A stretch of DNA of 64,000 nucleotides. Source: an uncultured Lachnospiraceae bacterium (GTDB lineage: Bacteria; Bacillota; Clostridia; Lachnospirales; Lachnospiraceae). The translations under genes were made by a program, and so were the position numbers. The notes beneath the pieces were generated by a model that was not told the DNA's origin, made no database searches, and saw only the letters and a program-made list of their open reading frames with translations. Positions 44,090 through 53,065 of the stretch are shown here, piece after piece. The DNA lies in the NCBI GenBank assembly GCA_910584685.1, contig CAJUAO010000015.1:14739-78738 (forward strand), given 5' to 3'. Numbering within the stretch: position 1 is the first letter of the stretch; the number at the start of each line of letters is the position of its first letter.

Positions 44090-45295
44090 ATGATAATCAA
44101 GAAATTTCAGGCAGGGACAGAGGCTGAAGCCATTATAAAAGCGAAGGATGAGATGGGAAGCGGAGCTGTCGTACTTAATATAAAAACAATTAAACACAGG
44201 GGAATTTCAAGGTTATTTAAAAAGGATTATGTTGAAGTGACTGCTGCCATTGAGGAAATGCAGCACGTTACAGCTCCTATTCCGCAGCTTCCAAAAATAA
44301 ATATTGCTGTGGATAACGCATATAAATCATCAGGAAGCTACACAATGGAGCCGTCATCAAACGTCATTGAGGAAAAGCTGAACAGTCTTCAGACCATGCT
44401 TGAGAATAGAATGAAGGCCTCCGAGCTTGAAAAGGAGGATGATAATGAAAAGGATTTGGCTGAAACGGCAGAAGACACTAAGGAGGAGGCACAGGGGCTT
44501 AAATTTATAAAGCTTATATATAATCAGCTTATAGATAATGAGGTTAATGAAAAGTATGTAAACCAAATAATGGGAGAGATACAGACAGCCCTTAAGAAGG
44601 AGGCGACTGTCGACAGTATACTGGCAGCAGTGTACCAAAAAATTATATTAAAGATAGGACAGCCAAAGACAATAGAGGCTGAGGAGGGAAAGAGAAAGGT
44701 TGTATTTTTTATGGGGCCTACAGGCGTAGGAAAAACTACAACCATAGCAAAGCTCGCATCATATTTTAAGCTTGAAAAAAAGCTTAAGGTGGCGCTGATT
44801 ACGTCGGATACATACAGAATAGCTGCAGTGGAGCAGCTTAGAACATACGCGGGAATACTTGATGTACCTTTAAGCGTAATTTATACCATAGAGGAGATGA
44901 ATCAGGCAGTTGACGCTTACAGGGATTACGATTTGATTTTGGTGGATACGGCGGGAAGAACTCATAAAAATAATGAGCAGTGCAACGAGCTTATGCATCT
45001 GATAAAGGATTCAAGAGTTGACGAGAACACGGTTAAGGAAGTATACCTTGTGCTTAGCGCAACCACAAAATATAAGGATTTAATTAAGATAAACGAGGCA
45101 TTCGGCCATGTAAATAATTACAATATTATTTTTACAAAGCTTGATGAGACATCGTGTCTTGGAAATATACTTAACATGAAATTAAACACAGGCGTAAGCA
45201 TATCATACGTGACAAGCGGACAGGTAGTTCCGGACGATATAAGTATACTTGACCCGCAGAAGATAGCAAGAAGTCTTTTGGGAAGCAATGAGTAA
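44090..45295 (+). CDS. flhF: Flagellar SRP-like GTPase FlhF
   Basis: This 401-residue GTPase sets flagellar number and position. A basic N-terminal domain (IIKKFQAGTEAEA) is followed by a Glu-rich linker and the NG domain with GPTGVGKTTTIAKLA, SDTYRIAAVEQL, DTAGRTHKN and TKLDET. Its activity is stimulated by FlhG, encoded next. A peritrichous or lateral pattern cannot be told from the gene alone. Confidence 0.95.
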   Translation: MIIKKFQAGTEAEAIIKAKDEMGSGAVVLNIKTIKHRGISRLFKKDYVEVTAAIEEMQHVTAPIPQLPKINIAVDNAYKSSGSYTMEPSSNVIEEKLNSLQTMLENRMKASELEKEDDNEKDLAETAEDTKEEAQGLKFIKLIYNQLIDNEVNEKYVNQIMGEIQTALKKEATVDSILAAVYQKIILKIGQPKTIEAEEGKRKVVFFMGPTGVGKTTTIAKLASYFKLEKKLKVALITSDTYRIAAVEQLRTYAGILDVPLSVIYTIEEMNQAVDAYRDYDLILVDTAGRTHKNNEQCNELMHLIKDSRVDENTVKEVYLVLSATTKYKDLIKINEAFGHVNNYNIIFTKLDETSCLGNILNMKLNTGVSISYVTSGQVVPDDISILDPQKIARSLLGSNE

Positions 45296-45334
45296 ATCCG
45301 CTGATATTGATTAAGAGAAAGGAAAAGGTTTTAA

Positions 45335-46231
45335 ATGGATCAGGCGCAAAACTTAAGAAATATAATAAAGCAGATTAATCAAACCGAAGCCGGTCAGGCC
45401 AGAATAATAACTGTTACAAGCGGTAAGGGCGGAGTTGGAAAAACAAGCGTATCTATAAATCTTGCCATACAATTCAGGAAGCAGGGAAAATCAGTTATTA
45501 TTTTTGACGCTGATTTTGGTCTTGCAAATATAGAGGTCATGTTTGGAGCTATCCCAAAATATAATTTGTCTGATATGATATACAGGGGAAAGAGCATAAA
45601 GGATATAATTGTAAAGGGGCCCATGGATATTGGATTTATATCGGGAGGCTCAGGAATAAACGGTCTTGGAAATCTGGGCTATGACCAGATAAATTATCTT
45701 GTATATAAGCTTAGGGAGCTTGAGAGTCTGACAGATATTATTATAGTGGACACAGGGGCAGGCATATCAGACAGTGTGCTGGGCTTTGTGGCGTCAGGAA
45801 GCGAGGTGCTGCTTATAGCCACTCCCGAGCCTACGTCAATAACAGACGCCTATGCGCTTTTAAAGGCCCTTAATGCAAAGGCAGGCTTTGAAAGTGATAA
45901 TACAATTATTCATGTAATAGCAAACAGGGTTTCAAGCCATGAGGAGGGCGTTAATCTTTACAATAAGCTTAATGTGGTGGTAAGCAAATTTTTGAACATT
46001 AAGCTGAATTTTTTAGGAATAGTGCCAAAGGATGATAATTTAGGCAGGGCCGTTATGCAGCAGAAGCCGGTATCACTTATATATCCTAATTCCACAGCAT
46101 CAAAGCATTTTGCAGCTTTAGCGTCAGAGCTTATGAATGATGAAGCTTATGTGGAGGAAAAAAAGAATAAGGGCTTGGCGTCGGCAATACTTAAAATGTT
46201 AAAAAATAAAGAAAAAAAGACAGATAGCTAG
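45335..46231 (+). CDS. flhG: Flagellar number regulator FlhG (MinD-like ATPase)
   Basis: This 298-residue ParA/MinD-type ATPase has the deviant Walker A SGKGGVGKTSVSINLA, the Walker A' DADFGLANIEVMFG and Walker B DTGAGI. An N-terminal DQAQNLR segment fits the FlhF-activating motif (DQAxxLR). It controls FlhF and C-ring assembly. A Lys-rich amphipathic C-terminus could bind membrane. Confidence 0.94.
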   Translation: MDQAQNLRNIIKQINQTEAGQARIITVTSGKGGVGKTSVSINLAIQFRKQGKSVIIFDADFGLANIEVMFGAIPKYNLSDMIYRGKSIKDIIVKGPMDIGFISGGSGINGLGNLGYDQINYLVYKLRELESLTDIIIVDTGAGISDSVLGFVASGSEVLLIATPEPTSITDAYALLKALNAKAGFESDNTIIHVIANRVSSHEEGVNLYNKLNVVVSKFLNIKLNFLGIVPKDDNLGRAVMQQKPVSLIYPNSTASKHFAALASELMNDEAYVEEKKNKGLASAILKMLKNKEKKTDS

Positions 46232-46243
46232 GGAGGTGAAGGT

Positions 46244-46972
46244 ATGGTGACTATATCAAAGGTTTTGGGAATAGGAAATAAAATAGAACTGACAAGGTCA
46301 GCGGCAGCGGAAAATATAGACGATGCTAAAAATAATCGTATGTACATAAGCCAGATAGTAGATATTATAGATGAGGATAAAATGAAAATCGGAATGCCAA
46401 TGGAGCAGGGAAAGGTTATTCCCCTGTCTGTAAACACCAGACTGGACGCCTGCTTTTACACTGAACACGGATTGTATCAGGGACGTATTATAGTTACCGA
46501 CAGATATAAGGAAGGACAGATATTCATACTGGTTGTCGAGCTTATATCAAGTCTGCAAAAATATCAGAGAAGGCAGTATTTCAGGCTTGGCTGTGTAATA
46601 GACATTAAATACAGAAAGATTTTTGATGAAGAAATTGAGGAATATGCCCAAAATAATAATATGATAATAGAGGCGGACGATTTTTTTGATGGAACTGCTC
46701 TTGATATAAGCGGCGGAGGAATAAGATTTGTATCACAGGAGCAGTTGGAAAAGGATAAGGATATTTTTATTGTCCTTGAAATAAAATATGAAGACCAGAC
46801 AAAAACCTATGGTCTTTTGGGCAGGATAATTATGAGCTATCAGGCAAAGAGCAGGGATAATTTGTTTGAGCACAGGGTAGAGTTTGTAAATATGCAGGGA
46901 GGAGTAAGAGAATCCCTTATAAAATATATTTTTGAGGAAGAACGTCGTCAGAGGCAGAAGCAGATGTTGTAA
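46244..46972 (+). CDS. PilZ-domain protein, YcgR/YpfA-like c-di-GMP flagellar brake
   Basis: This 242-residue protein has an N-terminal YcgR-like barrel (about 1-100) and a C-terminal PilZ domain with both c-di-GMP motifs: RRQYFR (RxxxR) near 105 and DISGGGIRF (DxSxxG) near 160. Such proteins bind c-di-GMP and slow the motor by contacting MotA or FliG. It sits between flhG and cheB (ylxG-like position), so the brake is made together with the motor. Ribosome site GGGAGGTGA. Confidence 0.88.
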   Translation: MVTISKVLGIGNKIELTRSAAAENIDDAKNNRMYISQIVDIIDEDKMKIGMPMEQGKVIPLSVNTRLDACFYTEHGLYQGRIIVTDRYKEGQIFILVVELISSLQKYQRRQYFRLGCVIDIKYRKIFDEEIEEYAQNNNMIIEADDFFDGTALDISGGGIRFVSQEQLEKDKDIFIVLEIKYEDQTKTYGLLGRIIMSYQAKSRDNLFEHRVEFVNMQGGVRESLIKYIFEEERRQRQKQML

Positions 46973-46990
46973 GGAAGGGTGGTAATTTAT

Positions 46991-48166
46991 ATGGCAAAAA
47001 AAATTTTAATATGTGATGACTCTGCACTTATGAGAAGACTTATTTCTGATATAATCAATTCAGATAAACGCTTTGAGGTGAAGGACTTAGCCTGTAACGG
47101 ACTTGAAGGGCTTGACTTAATTGTTAAAAATCATGCAGATTATGACTGTGTAATACTTGACATTAACATGCCAAAGATGAATGGACTGGAGCTTTTGGAG
47201 CAGCTTCAGAAGAACAGGATAAAAATTACTGTTCTTATGGTAAGCACTCTTACAAAGGAAGGCGCCAATGAGACTATTATAGCATTGGAAAGAGGCGCTT
47301 TAGACTTTGTAACAAAGCCTGAAAATTACATAGAGGCGAAGGGCGGAACCTTTAAAGAGCGATTATTGGAAAAGTTATGTATGGCTACGGGAATTGACAT
47401 GGAGGAGCCGAAGACTGCTGCTGTTCAGAAGAAAACCGATTCCACGGTTGATTTTGGAAGTCTTAGGGTTAGTAAAAATACTAATGTGGCGTCTCCTATG
47501 ACAGGAAAATTACCGGGCCAGACAACAAAAAATGTTTATAAACCGCATAAAAGCTTACAGGGAAGTAAAGCACAAAAAAGGAAGCTGGTGGCGCTTGCAT
47601 GCTCAACGGGCGGACCAAGGGCATTACAGTCAGTTATTCCCAGACTTCCCGCGGAGATGGATGCACCTATGGTACTGGTACAGCATATGCCAAAGGGTTT
47701 CACCAATTCCCTTGCGCAAAGACTCAATGATATGAGTAAGGTAAATGTAAAGGAAGCTGCTGATGGTGATGTCCTGAAAAAAGGATGGGTGTATATTGCG
47801 CCGGGTGGCACACAGATGCGTATTAATAAACAGGGAAATGATTATGTTATAGTAATAACAAACGAACCGGCAAGAGGAGGCTTAAAGCCGTGTGCCGACA
47901 TTATGTATGAATCACTTATGGAATCATCCTTTGATGAGATTACATGCGTGGTTCTTACAGGTATGGGAGCAGACGGAACTGTAGGTATAGGGCAGTTAGG
48001 AGAGAAAAATACCATATATGTTATTTCTCAGGATGCTGCATCTTCTGTAGTTTATGGCATGCCGAAGGCCGTTGCAGAGGCAAAGCTGTCTGACGAGGTA
48101 CAGCCTTTGGAACAGATAGCTGAGGCTATTATTAAAAACGTGGGGGTGCTAAACAATGGACGTTAG
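46991..48166 (+). CDS. cheB: Chemotaxis methylesterase/deamidase CheB
   Basis: This 391-residue protein has an N-terminal receiver domain (ICDDSALMR, phospho-Asp57 in ILDINMPKMNG), a linker of about 70 residues and a C-terminal methylesterase domain. The catalytic serine is in CSTGGPRAL, the histidine in VQHMPKGFT and the aspartate in GMGADG. It removes methyl groups from chemoreceptors. The partner methyltransferase gene cheR is not in the window. ATG 46991 follows AAGGAAGGGTGG; the frame extends upstream to 46979. Confidence 0.95.
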   Translation: MAKKILICDDSALMRRLISDIINSDKRFEVKDLACNGLEGLDLIVKNHADYDCVILDINMPKMNGLELLEQLQKNRIKITVLMVSTLTKEGANETIIALERGALDFVTKPENYIEAKGGTFKERLLEKLCMATGIDMEEPKTAAVQKKTDSTVDFGSLRVSKNTNVASPMTGKLPGQTTKNVYKPHKSLQGSKAQKRKLVALACSTGGPRALQSVIPRLPAEMDAPMVLVQHMPKGFTNSLAQRLNDMSKVNVKEAADGDVLKKGWVYIAPGGTQMRINKQGNDYVIVITNEPARGGLKPCADIMYESLMESSFDEITCVVLTGMGADGTVGIGQLGEKNTIYVISQDAASSVVYGMPKAVAEAKLSDEVQPLEQIAEAIIKNVGVLNNGR

Positions 48167-50237
48167 CCAGTACTTAGAGATATTTATTGATGAAACAAGA
48201 GAGCATATACAAAATCTTAGCGACCATATAATGGTTCTTGAACAGGAGCCTGATAATGCTGATACTATAAATGAAATATTCAGGGCTGCGCATTCCTTAA
48301 AAGGCATGGCAGGAACAATGGGATATAAGAGGATGCAGCATTTAACACATATGATGGAAAATGTATTCTCAGAGGTTAGAAACGGAACAGTTAAGGTTAC
48401 AAGCAGTATGGTTGATGTGCTTTTCCAGTGTCTTGATGCGGTGGAGGCATATCTTGAAGAAATAGTAAACACAACGATGGAAGGCGAAAATGACAATGAG
48501 CCTATTATTAAGCTTTTAAACGGTTTTCTTGAAAAGGATAAGAAGGCGGAAGAAGAAAAGGATAAGGAGGAGGAGAAAGCTCCTGTAGATGAGCCGCCAC
48601 GGGAAATAAAGCTTAGTGAATTTGAAATTAATGCTATTTCAGAAGCCCTTACAAAGGGTATGAACGTATTTAAGATAAGAGTTCATGTGGATGAAAACTG
48701 TATTTTGAAGGCAGCAAGAGCGTTTCTTGTGTTTAAGGCCTTGGAGGAGCTTGGTGAAATCATTAAATCGGACCCGTCTGTTCAGGATATTGAGGACGAA
48801 AAGTTCGAGTTTGATTTTACCGTTATAATCGTTACAAATTCGGATAAGGACGCTACAACGAAGGCGGTCAGCAACGTGCTGGAGATAAAGAGAGTAGATA
48901 CTGAGCCGATAACAGAGGTATCAAAGCCGATAATGACATCAGAGCCAAAGGAGGAGGAGCCGCCTAAGGAGAAACAGGAGGAAAAGACTGAGGTAGCAAA
49001 GACAGAAACCGCTCCGGCAAAGACTCCTGAGAAAAAGGCAGCGCCGCTGGCTAAGTCAGGGGCAGGAAAGCCTGTTGTGAACAGGACAATCAGGGTAGAT
49101 ATAGAAAAGCTTGACGTTCTTATGAATCTTGTGTCAGAGCTTATAATTGCAAAGAATGGTCTTGTATCTACAAGCAATAATGATTCAAAGGAAAAGAACA
49201 GCGGCTTTAACGAGCAGATAGAGTATCTTGAGAGAGTTACCACAAATCTTCACGAATCGGTTATGAAGGTAAGAATGATGCCGATTGAAACTGTCACGCA
49301 AAAATTTCCTAAGATGGTAAGAGATTTGTCAAAGAAGCTTAACAAGCAGATGAGGCTTACCATGACAGGTGAGGACACTGAGCTTGACAGAACCGTTATC
49401 GACGAGCTTGGAGACCCTCTTATGCATCTCCTTAGAAACTCGGCAGACCATGGTCTTGAGAGTGAGGAGTTAAGAAAAGAGAGAGGAAAGGACCCTGTAG
49501 GAAGCATTATATTAAACGCTTTTCAGGATGGAAACAACGTTGTCATTGAGGTAGGCGACGACGGCAACGGTATTGACGTTGAGGCGGTTAAGCAAAAGGC
49601 TCTTGAAAAGGGAGCAATTACGCCGGAGCAGGGTGATACAATGTCTGATAAGGAAATTATCGACCTGTTATTCCAGCCAAGCTTTTCTACGGCAAAGGTG
49701 GTGTCAGATGTTTCAGGCAGAGGCGTGGGACTTGATGTTGTCAAGACAAAGATAGAATCCCTGGGAGGAGCTATTGAAGTAAAGACGGCCCTTGGAGAGG
49801 GAAGCACATTTTCCATAAGACTTCCTCTTACACTTGCAATTATACAGGCTCTTATGGTTGAGATAGGCTATGAGAAATATGCAATTTCACTTGACTCTAT
49901 TCAGGCTATAGAGGATGTCTTAAAGACAGATATAAAATATGTTCAGTCTAAGGAGGTTATAAACCTTAGAGGAAACGTAATTCCGATTATCAGGCTTCAC
50001 GAGATACTTGACATAGAAAAAATTGAGGATGAGGAAAATGATAATCTTACTGTAGTTATTATAAAGAAGGGTGACAAACAGGCAGGTCTTGTTGTAGACA
50101 GGCTTATCGGACAGCAGGAGATTGTTATTAAGTCACTGGGCAGCTATATTGACAGCGGTAACAAGCTTATCAGTGGTGCAACTATTCTTGGAAACGGTGA
50201 TGTAGCATTGATTCTTGATGCAAATACATTAATATAA
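48156..50237 (+). CDS. cheA: Chemotaxis histidine kinase CheA
   Basis: This 693-residue kinase has an HPt domain with phospho-His46 in FRAAHSLKGMAGTMG, a CheY/CheB-binding P2 region (about 150-260), a Lys/Pro/Glu linker, a dimerisation domain, an HATPase domain (HLLRNSADHGLE, GDDGNGID, GRGVGLDVV) and a C-terminal CheW-like domain. It overlaps the end of cheB by 11 bases. It takes receptor signals and phosphorylates CheY and CheB. Confidence 0.96.
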   Translation: MDVSQYLEIFIDETREHIQNLSDHIMVLEQEPDNADTINEIFRAAHSLKGMAGTMGYKRMQHLTHMMENVFSEVRNGTVKVTSSMVDVLFQCLDAVEAYLEEIVNTTMEGENDNEPIIKLLNGFLEKDKKAEEEKDKEEEKAPVDEPPREIKLSEFEINAISEALTKGMNVFKIRVHVDENCILKAARAFLVFKALEELGEIIKSDPSVQDIEDEKFEFDFTVIIVTNSDKDATTKAVSNVLEIKRVDTEPITEVSKPIMTSEPKEEEPPKEKQEEKTEVAKTETAPAKTPEKKAAPLAKSGAGKPVVNRTIRVDIEKLDVLMNLVSELIIAKNGLVSTSNNDSKEKNSGFNEQIEYLERVTTNLHESVMKVRMMPIETVTQKFPKMVRDLSKKLNKQMRLTMTGEDTELDRTVIDELGDPLMHLLRNSADHGLESEELRKERGKDPVGSIILNAFQDGNNVVIEVGDDGNGIDVEAVKQKALEKGAITPEQGDTMSDKEIIDLLFQPSFSTAKVVSDVSGRGVGLDVVKTKIESLGGAIEVKTALGEGSTFSIRLPLTLAIIQALMVEIGYEKYAISLDSIQAIEDVLKTDIKYVQSKEVINLRGNVIPIIRLHEILDIEKIEDEENDNLTVVIIKKGDKQAGLVVDRLIGQQEIVIKSLGSYIDSGNKLISGATILGNGDVALILDANTLI

Positions 50238-50252
50238 TGGAGGGACAGTGTT

Positions 50253-50699
50253 ATGGAGGAAAATTTAATTGAAGTCCAGTCAACACAGTACATAGTGGTA
50301 GACTTAGGAATAGAGCAATACGGTATAGATATAAAATACGTTGACAATATAGTCAGAATGCAGAATATAACAAGAGTGCCACACTCACAGCATTTTTTCA
50401 GAGGCGTAATCAACTTAAGAGGAGAGGTGGTTCCTGTTATGAGCCTCAGAAGAAAATTTGGACTTGAGGATGACGAATTTACGGACAAGACGCGTATTAT
50501 TATTCTGAAGCCGGCTCAGCAGGAGGCTATGGGTATAGTAGTTGATAACGTAAAGGAAGTTGTTTCCTTAGAAAGTGATAATATTGAAAAGGTTCAAAAC
50601 AGCAAAGAGGAAAAGAGACATATATTTGCCGTTGGAAAAAATCAGGGAAGCCTTATATCACTTTTAAATGTAAACGTTATTTTTGATGATTTAAACTAG
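50253..50699 (+). CDS. cheW: Chemotaxis coupling protein CheW
   Basis: This 148-residue SH3-like scaffold links CheA to receptors. The motif TRVPHSQHFFRGVINLRGEVVPVMSLR, seen here as VPHSQHFFRGVINLRG, is conserved. A strong stem-loop with T-run follows within 70 bases of its stop, before cheC. Confidence 0.95.
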   Translation: MEENLIEVQSTQYIVVDLGIEQYGIDIKYVDNIVRMQNITRVPHSQHFFRGVINLRGEVVPVMSLRRKFGLEDDEFTDKTRIIILKPAQQEAMGIVVDNVKEVVSLESDNIEKVQNSKEEKRHIFAVGKNQGSLISLLNVNVIFDDLN

Positions 50700-50723
50700 T
50701 GATTTTGCCACATTTAAAAGGGG

Positions 50724-50765
50724 AGATTATGGGAAGTCTGAGACTTCTCATAATCTGCATTTTTT
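50724..50765 (+). terminator. Intrinsic terminator inside the chemotaxis genes, between cheW and cheC
   Basis: Arms AGATTATGGGAAGTC (50724-50738) and GACTTCTCATAATCT (50742-50756) form a 15-bp stem with one G-T pair and a 3-base loop, followed by GCATTTTTT. It looks fully competent, which is unexpected in the middle of the operon, since cheC has only 16 bases after it. Confidence 0.85.
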
Positions 50766-50781
50766 GGAAAGGGAATAAAAT

Positions 50782-51405
50782 ATGACAAGAATTGATTTGG
50801 ATAACATGGATTCAGTACAGTTTGACGTACTTAAAGAGCTGGGAAACATAGGAGCTGGAAATGCGACTACAGCTCTTGCAAAGCTTATAAATGCAAAGAT
50901 TGATATGAAGGTGCCAAAGGTTGAGCTTTTGGGCTTTTCTGACATTGCAAAGGTTATGGGCAGTGAGGAAACAGTCATGGTAGGTATTCTGCTTATGCTT
51001 GAGGGCGACGTAAACGGTATGATGATGTTTCTCTTAGAGGTAGAGTCAGCGAGAAATCTTGTAGGAAAGCTTATGGGAATTGAGACAAACTCAGACGACG
51101 AGGGTAAGGAGTTTGACAGTATCCAGCTCTCAGCATTAAACGAAATAGGAAACATTATTACAGGTGCATATCTTTCAGCGCTTTCTGATTTAACAAGGCT
51201 GAAAATTATATCAAGCGTCCCAAGCCTGCAGATAGATATGGCGGCAGCTATTTTAAGCATACCAGCCATAGAGTTCAGCAAAATAGGGGATAAGGTACTT
51301 TTAATAGAAACAAGATTTGACGATGAGACAGCCATAGACGGATATTTTATTCTTATACCTGAATTAGAGTCTTATGATGTCATTTTAAACTCATTAGGAG
51401 TATAG
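50782..51405 (+). CDS. cheC: CheY-P phosphatase CheC
   Basis: This 207-residue protein has two phosphatase motifs, ELGNIGAGNATTALAKL and EIGNIITGAYLSALSDL, each with the Glu and Asn needed for hydrolysing CheY-P. In Bacillus CheC activity is raised by CheD binding, and cheD follows here. Whether it is transcribed from read-through or from a promoter after the hairpin is unclear; the ribosome site is GGAAAGGG. Confidence 0.94.
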   Translation: MTRIDLDNMDSVQFDVLKELGNIGAGNATTALAKLINAKIDMKVPKVELLGFSDIAKVMGSEETVMVGILLMLEGDVNGMMMFLLEVESARNLVGKLMGIETNSDDEGKEFDSIQLSALNEIGNIITGAYLSALSDLTRLKIISSVPSLQIDMAAAILSIPAIEFSKIGDKVLLIETRFDDETAIDGYFILIPELESYDVILNSLGV

Positions 51406-51438
51406 AAAAGATATAATACAGAAAGGCTGGTCACGTGT

Positions 51439-51930
51439 ATGGGTGAAGTAATAAAAGTAGGTATGGCAGACCTTAAGGTTTGTAAGTATCCTGACAGCTT
51501 GACAACATTAGGTTTAGGTTCGTGTGTTGGTGTGGCGTTATATGACAAAGCTACTAAGGTGACAGGGCTGGCTCATATAATGCTGCCGGACAGTACAGCC
51601 ATTAAAAATAATAGTAACATAGCTAAATTTGCGGATACGGGTATAGATGAGACAATCAGGCTGATGGTGGCAATGGGAGCGACAAAGGGCAGAATTGTAG
51701 CTAAAATAGCAGGCGGAGCAAATATGTTTCATTCAGGATTATCAAGTGCAAGCAGTACGTTAAAGGTAGGAGAAAATAATGTAGCCGCCTGTAAGAAAAA
51801 GCTTGCAGAGCTTAGAATTCCCATAATAGCCGAAGACACAGGATTAGATTATGGAAGAACTGTGGTAATAAGGTCTGAGGACGGAGTGTTTACCATAAAA
51901 TCTATTGGTAAGCCTTTAAAAGAAATATAA
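51439..51930 (+). CDS. cheD: Chemoreceptor glutamine deamidase CheD
   Basis: This 163-residue enzyme deamidates receptor glutamines and regulates CheC. The catalytic Cys is in LGLGSCVGVALYD, with His in GLAHIMLPDS and the conserved GGANMF segment. Size and neighbour cheC confirm it. The ribosome site AGAAAGG lies further upstream than usual of ATG 51439. Confidence 0.95.
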   Translation: MGEVIKVGMADLKVCKYPDSLTTLGLGSCVGVALYDKATKVTGLAHIMLPDSTAIKNNSNIAKFADTGIDETIRLMVAMGATKGRIVAKIAGGANMFHSGLSSASSTLKVGENNVAACKKKLAELRIPIIAEDTGLDYGRTVVIRSEDGVFTIKSIGKPLKEI

Positions 51931-51945
51931 ACGAGGTCAGAAAAA

Positions 51946-52245
51946 GTGAATGATAAAATAAAATATATTCCGGCTATACTTTCATTAACAGCAGGGTTAA
52001 TAGCTTCCATAATAGCTATTACAAGTAATTATGACACACTTCATATAATGATAATTATATTGGTGGCATTAGTGGCGTTTTATGCCGCAGGGGTTATTGT
52101 AAGGCTGATATTTGAGAAGAATTTTGTTATCAGAGTGGAAGAGGAAGCTGACGGCGAAGATAATACCCAGTCTTCAGAGGATGAAGAGAAGGAAGAGATA
52201 CCAGAGGGAGAGCAGACTGAGGGAGACAGTCCTGATGCAGAATAA
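51946..52245 (+). CDS. Small membrane protein with acidic tail, in the cheD-sigD interval
   Basis: This 99-residue protein has two hydrophobic helices (about 6-26 and 31-54) and then an extremely acidic C-terminus (Glu/Asp-rich from 60 to 99). I do not recognise a family. It starts at GTG 51946 with a GAGGT site and lies 15 bases after cheD and 25 before sigD, so it should be co-expressed with them. A small membrane gene is often found at this place in Lachnospiraceae clusters. Its role is unknown. Confidence 0.65.
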   Translation: MNDKIKYIPAILSLTAGLIASIIAITSNYDTLHIMIIILVALVAFYAAGVIVRLIFEKNFVIRVEEEADGEDNTQSSEDEEKEEIPEGEQTEGDSPDAE

Positions 52246-52270
52246 TAATAAAATAGGAGAAGCGTAGCAC

Positions 52271-53035
52271 ATGACAGAGACAGAAAAGGATAAGCTGTGG
52301 GAGAAATATACGGAGACAAAAAGCACAGATTTAAGGGAAAAAATCATTATAGAGTATTCTGCACTGGTAAAAATAGTAGCCGGAAGAATGAGTATGTATC
52401 TGGGTTATAATGTGGAATATGAGGATTTAGTCAGCTATGGAATATTTGGACTTATAGATGCCATAGATAAATTTGATTATGGAAAGGGTATAAAATTTGA
52501 GACATATGCAAGCCTCAGAATAAGGGGAGCAATACTTGACCAGATAAGAAAGATGGATTGGATACCAAGGTCCTTAAGACAAAAGCAGAAGAAAATAGAT
52601 GCTGCTGTTTCAAAGATAGAGGCCAATACCGGTAAAACTGCATCAGACGCCCAGATTGCATCAGAGCTTGGCATATCTGATGAGGAGTATGTAAGCTGGC
52701 AGGAGCAGGCCAATTTGACAAATATAATTTCACTTGATGAGTTTGCAGAAAATAATGGTGAAAAGGGCTTAGATACCATAAGGGGAAATACCTTTGAGGA
52801 GCCGGAGCAGGTAATGGAAAAAAGTGAAATGAAAAGGATGCTTGCAGAGACCTTGGAAACCCTTACTGATAATGAAAAGAAGGTTGTGCTTTTATATTAT
52901 TATGAGGAAATGACCTTAAAGGAAATAAGCAGTATAATGGAAGTATCAGAGTCAAGGGTTTCACAGCTTCACACAAAGGCTCTAAAAAAGATGAAGGGGC
53001 AGCTTGGAGACATAGCAGGCTATATTTTTATGTAG
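52271..53035 (+). CDS. sigD: Flagellar sigma factor sigma-D (FliA/WhiG type)
   Basis: This 254-residue sigma-28-family factor directs late flagellar and chemotaxis genes. Region 2 shows YEDLVSYGIFGLIDAIDKFD, KFETYASLRIRGAILD and DWIPRSLR, and region 4 ends with YYYEEMTLKEISSIMEVSESRVSQLHTKAL (start YYYEEMTLKEI). Region 3 is complete. The anti-sigma flgM is not in this window. Position near the end of the fla/che cluster is as in Bacillus. Confidence 0.95.
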   Translation: MTETEKDKLWEKYTETKSTDLREKIIIEYSALVKIVAGRMSMYLGYNVEYEDLVSYGIFGLIDAIDKFDYGKGIKFETYASLRIRGAILDQIRKMDWIPRSLRQKQKKIDAAVSKIEANTGKTASDAQIASELGISDEEYVSWQEQANLTNIISLDEFAENNGEKGLDTIRGNTFEEPEQVMEKSEMKRMLAETLETLTDNEKKVVLLYYYEEMTLKEISSIMEVSESRVSQLHTKALKKMKGQLGDIAGYIFM

Positions 53036-53065
53036 CGTGTACAAATAAGACTTAGGAGAGTTTTG

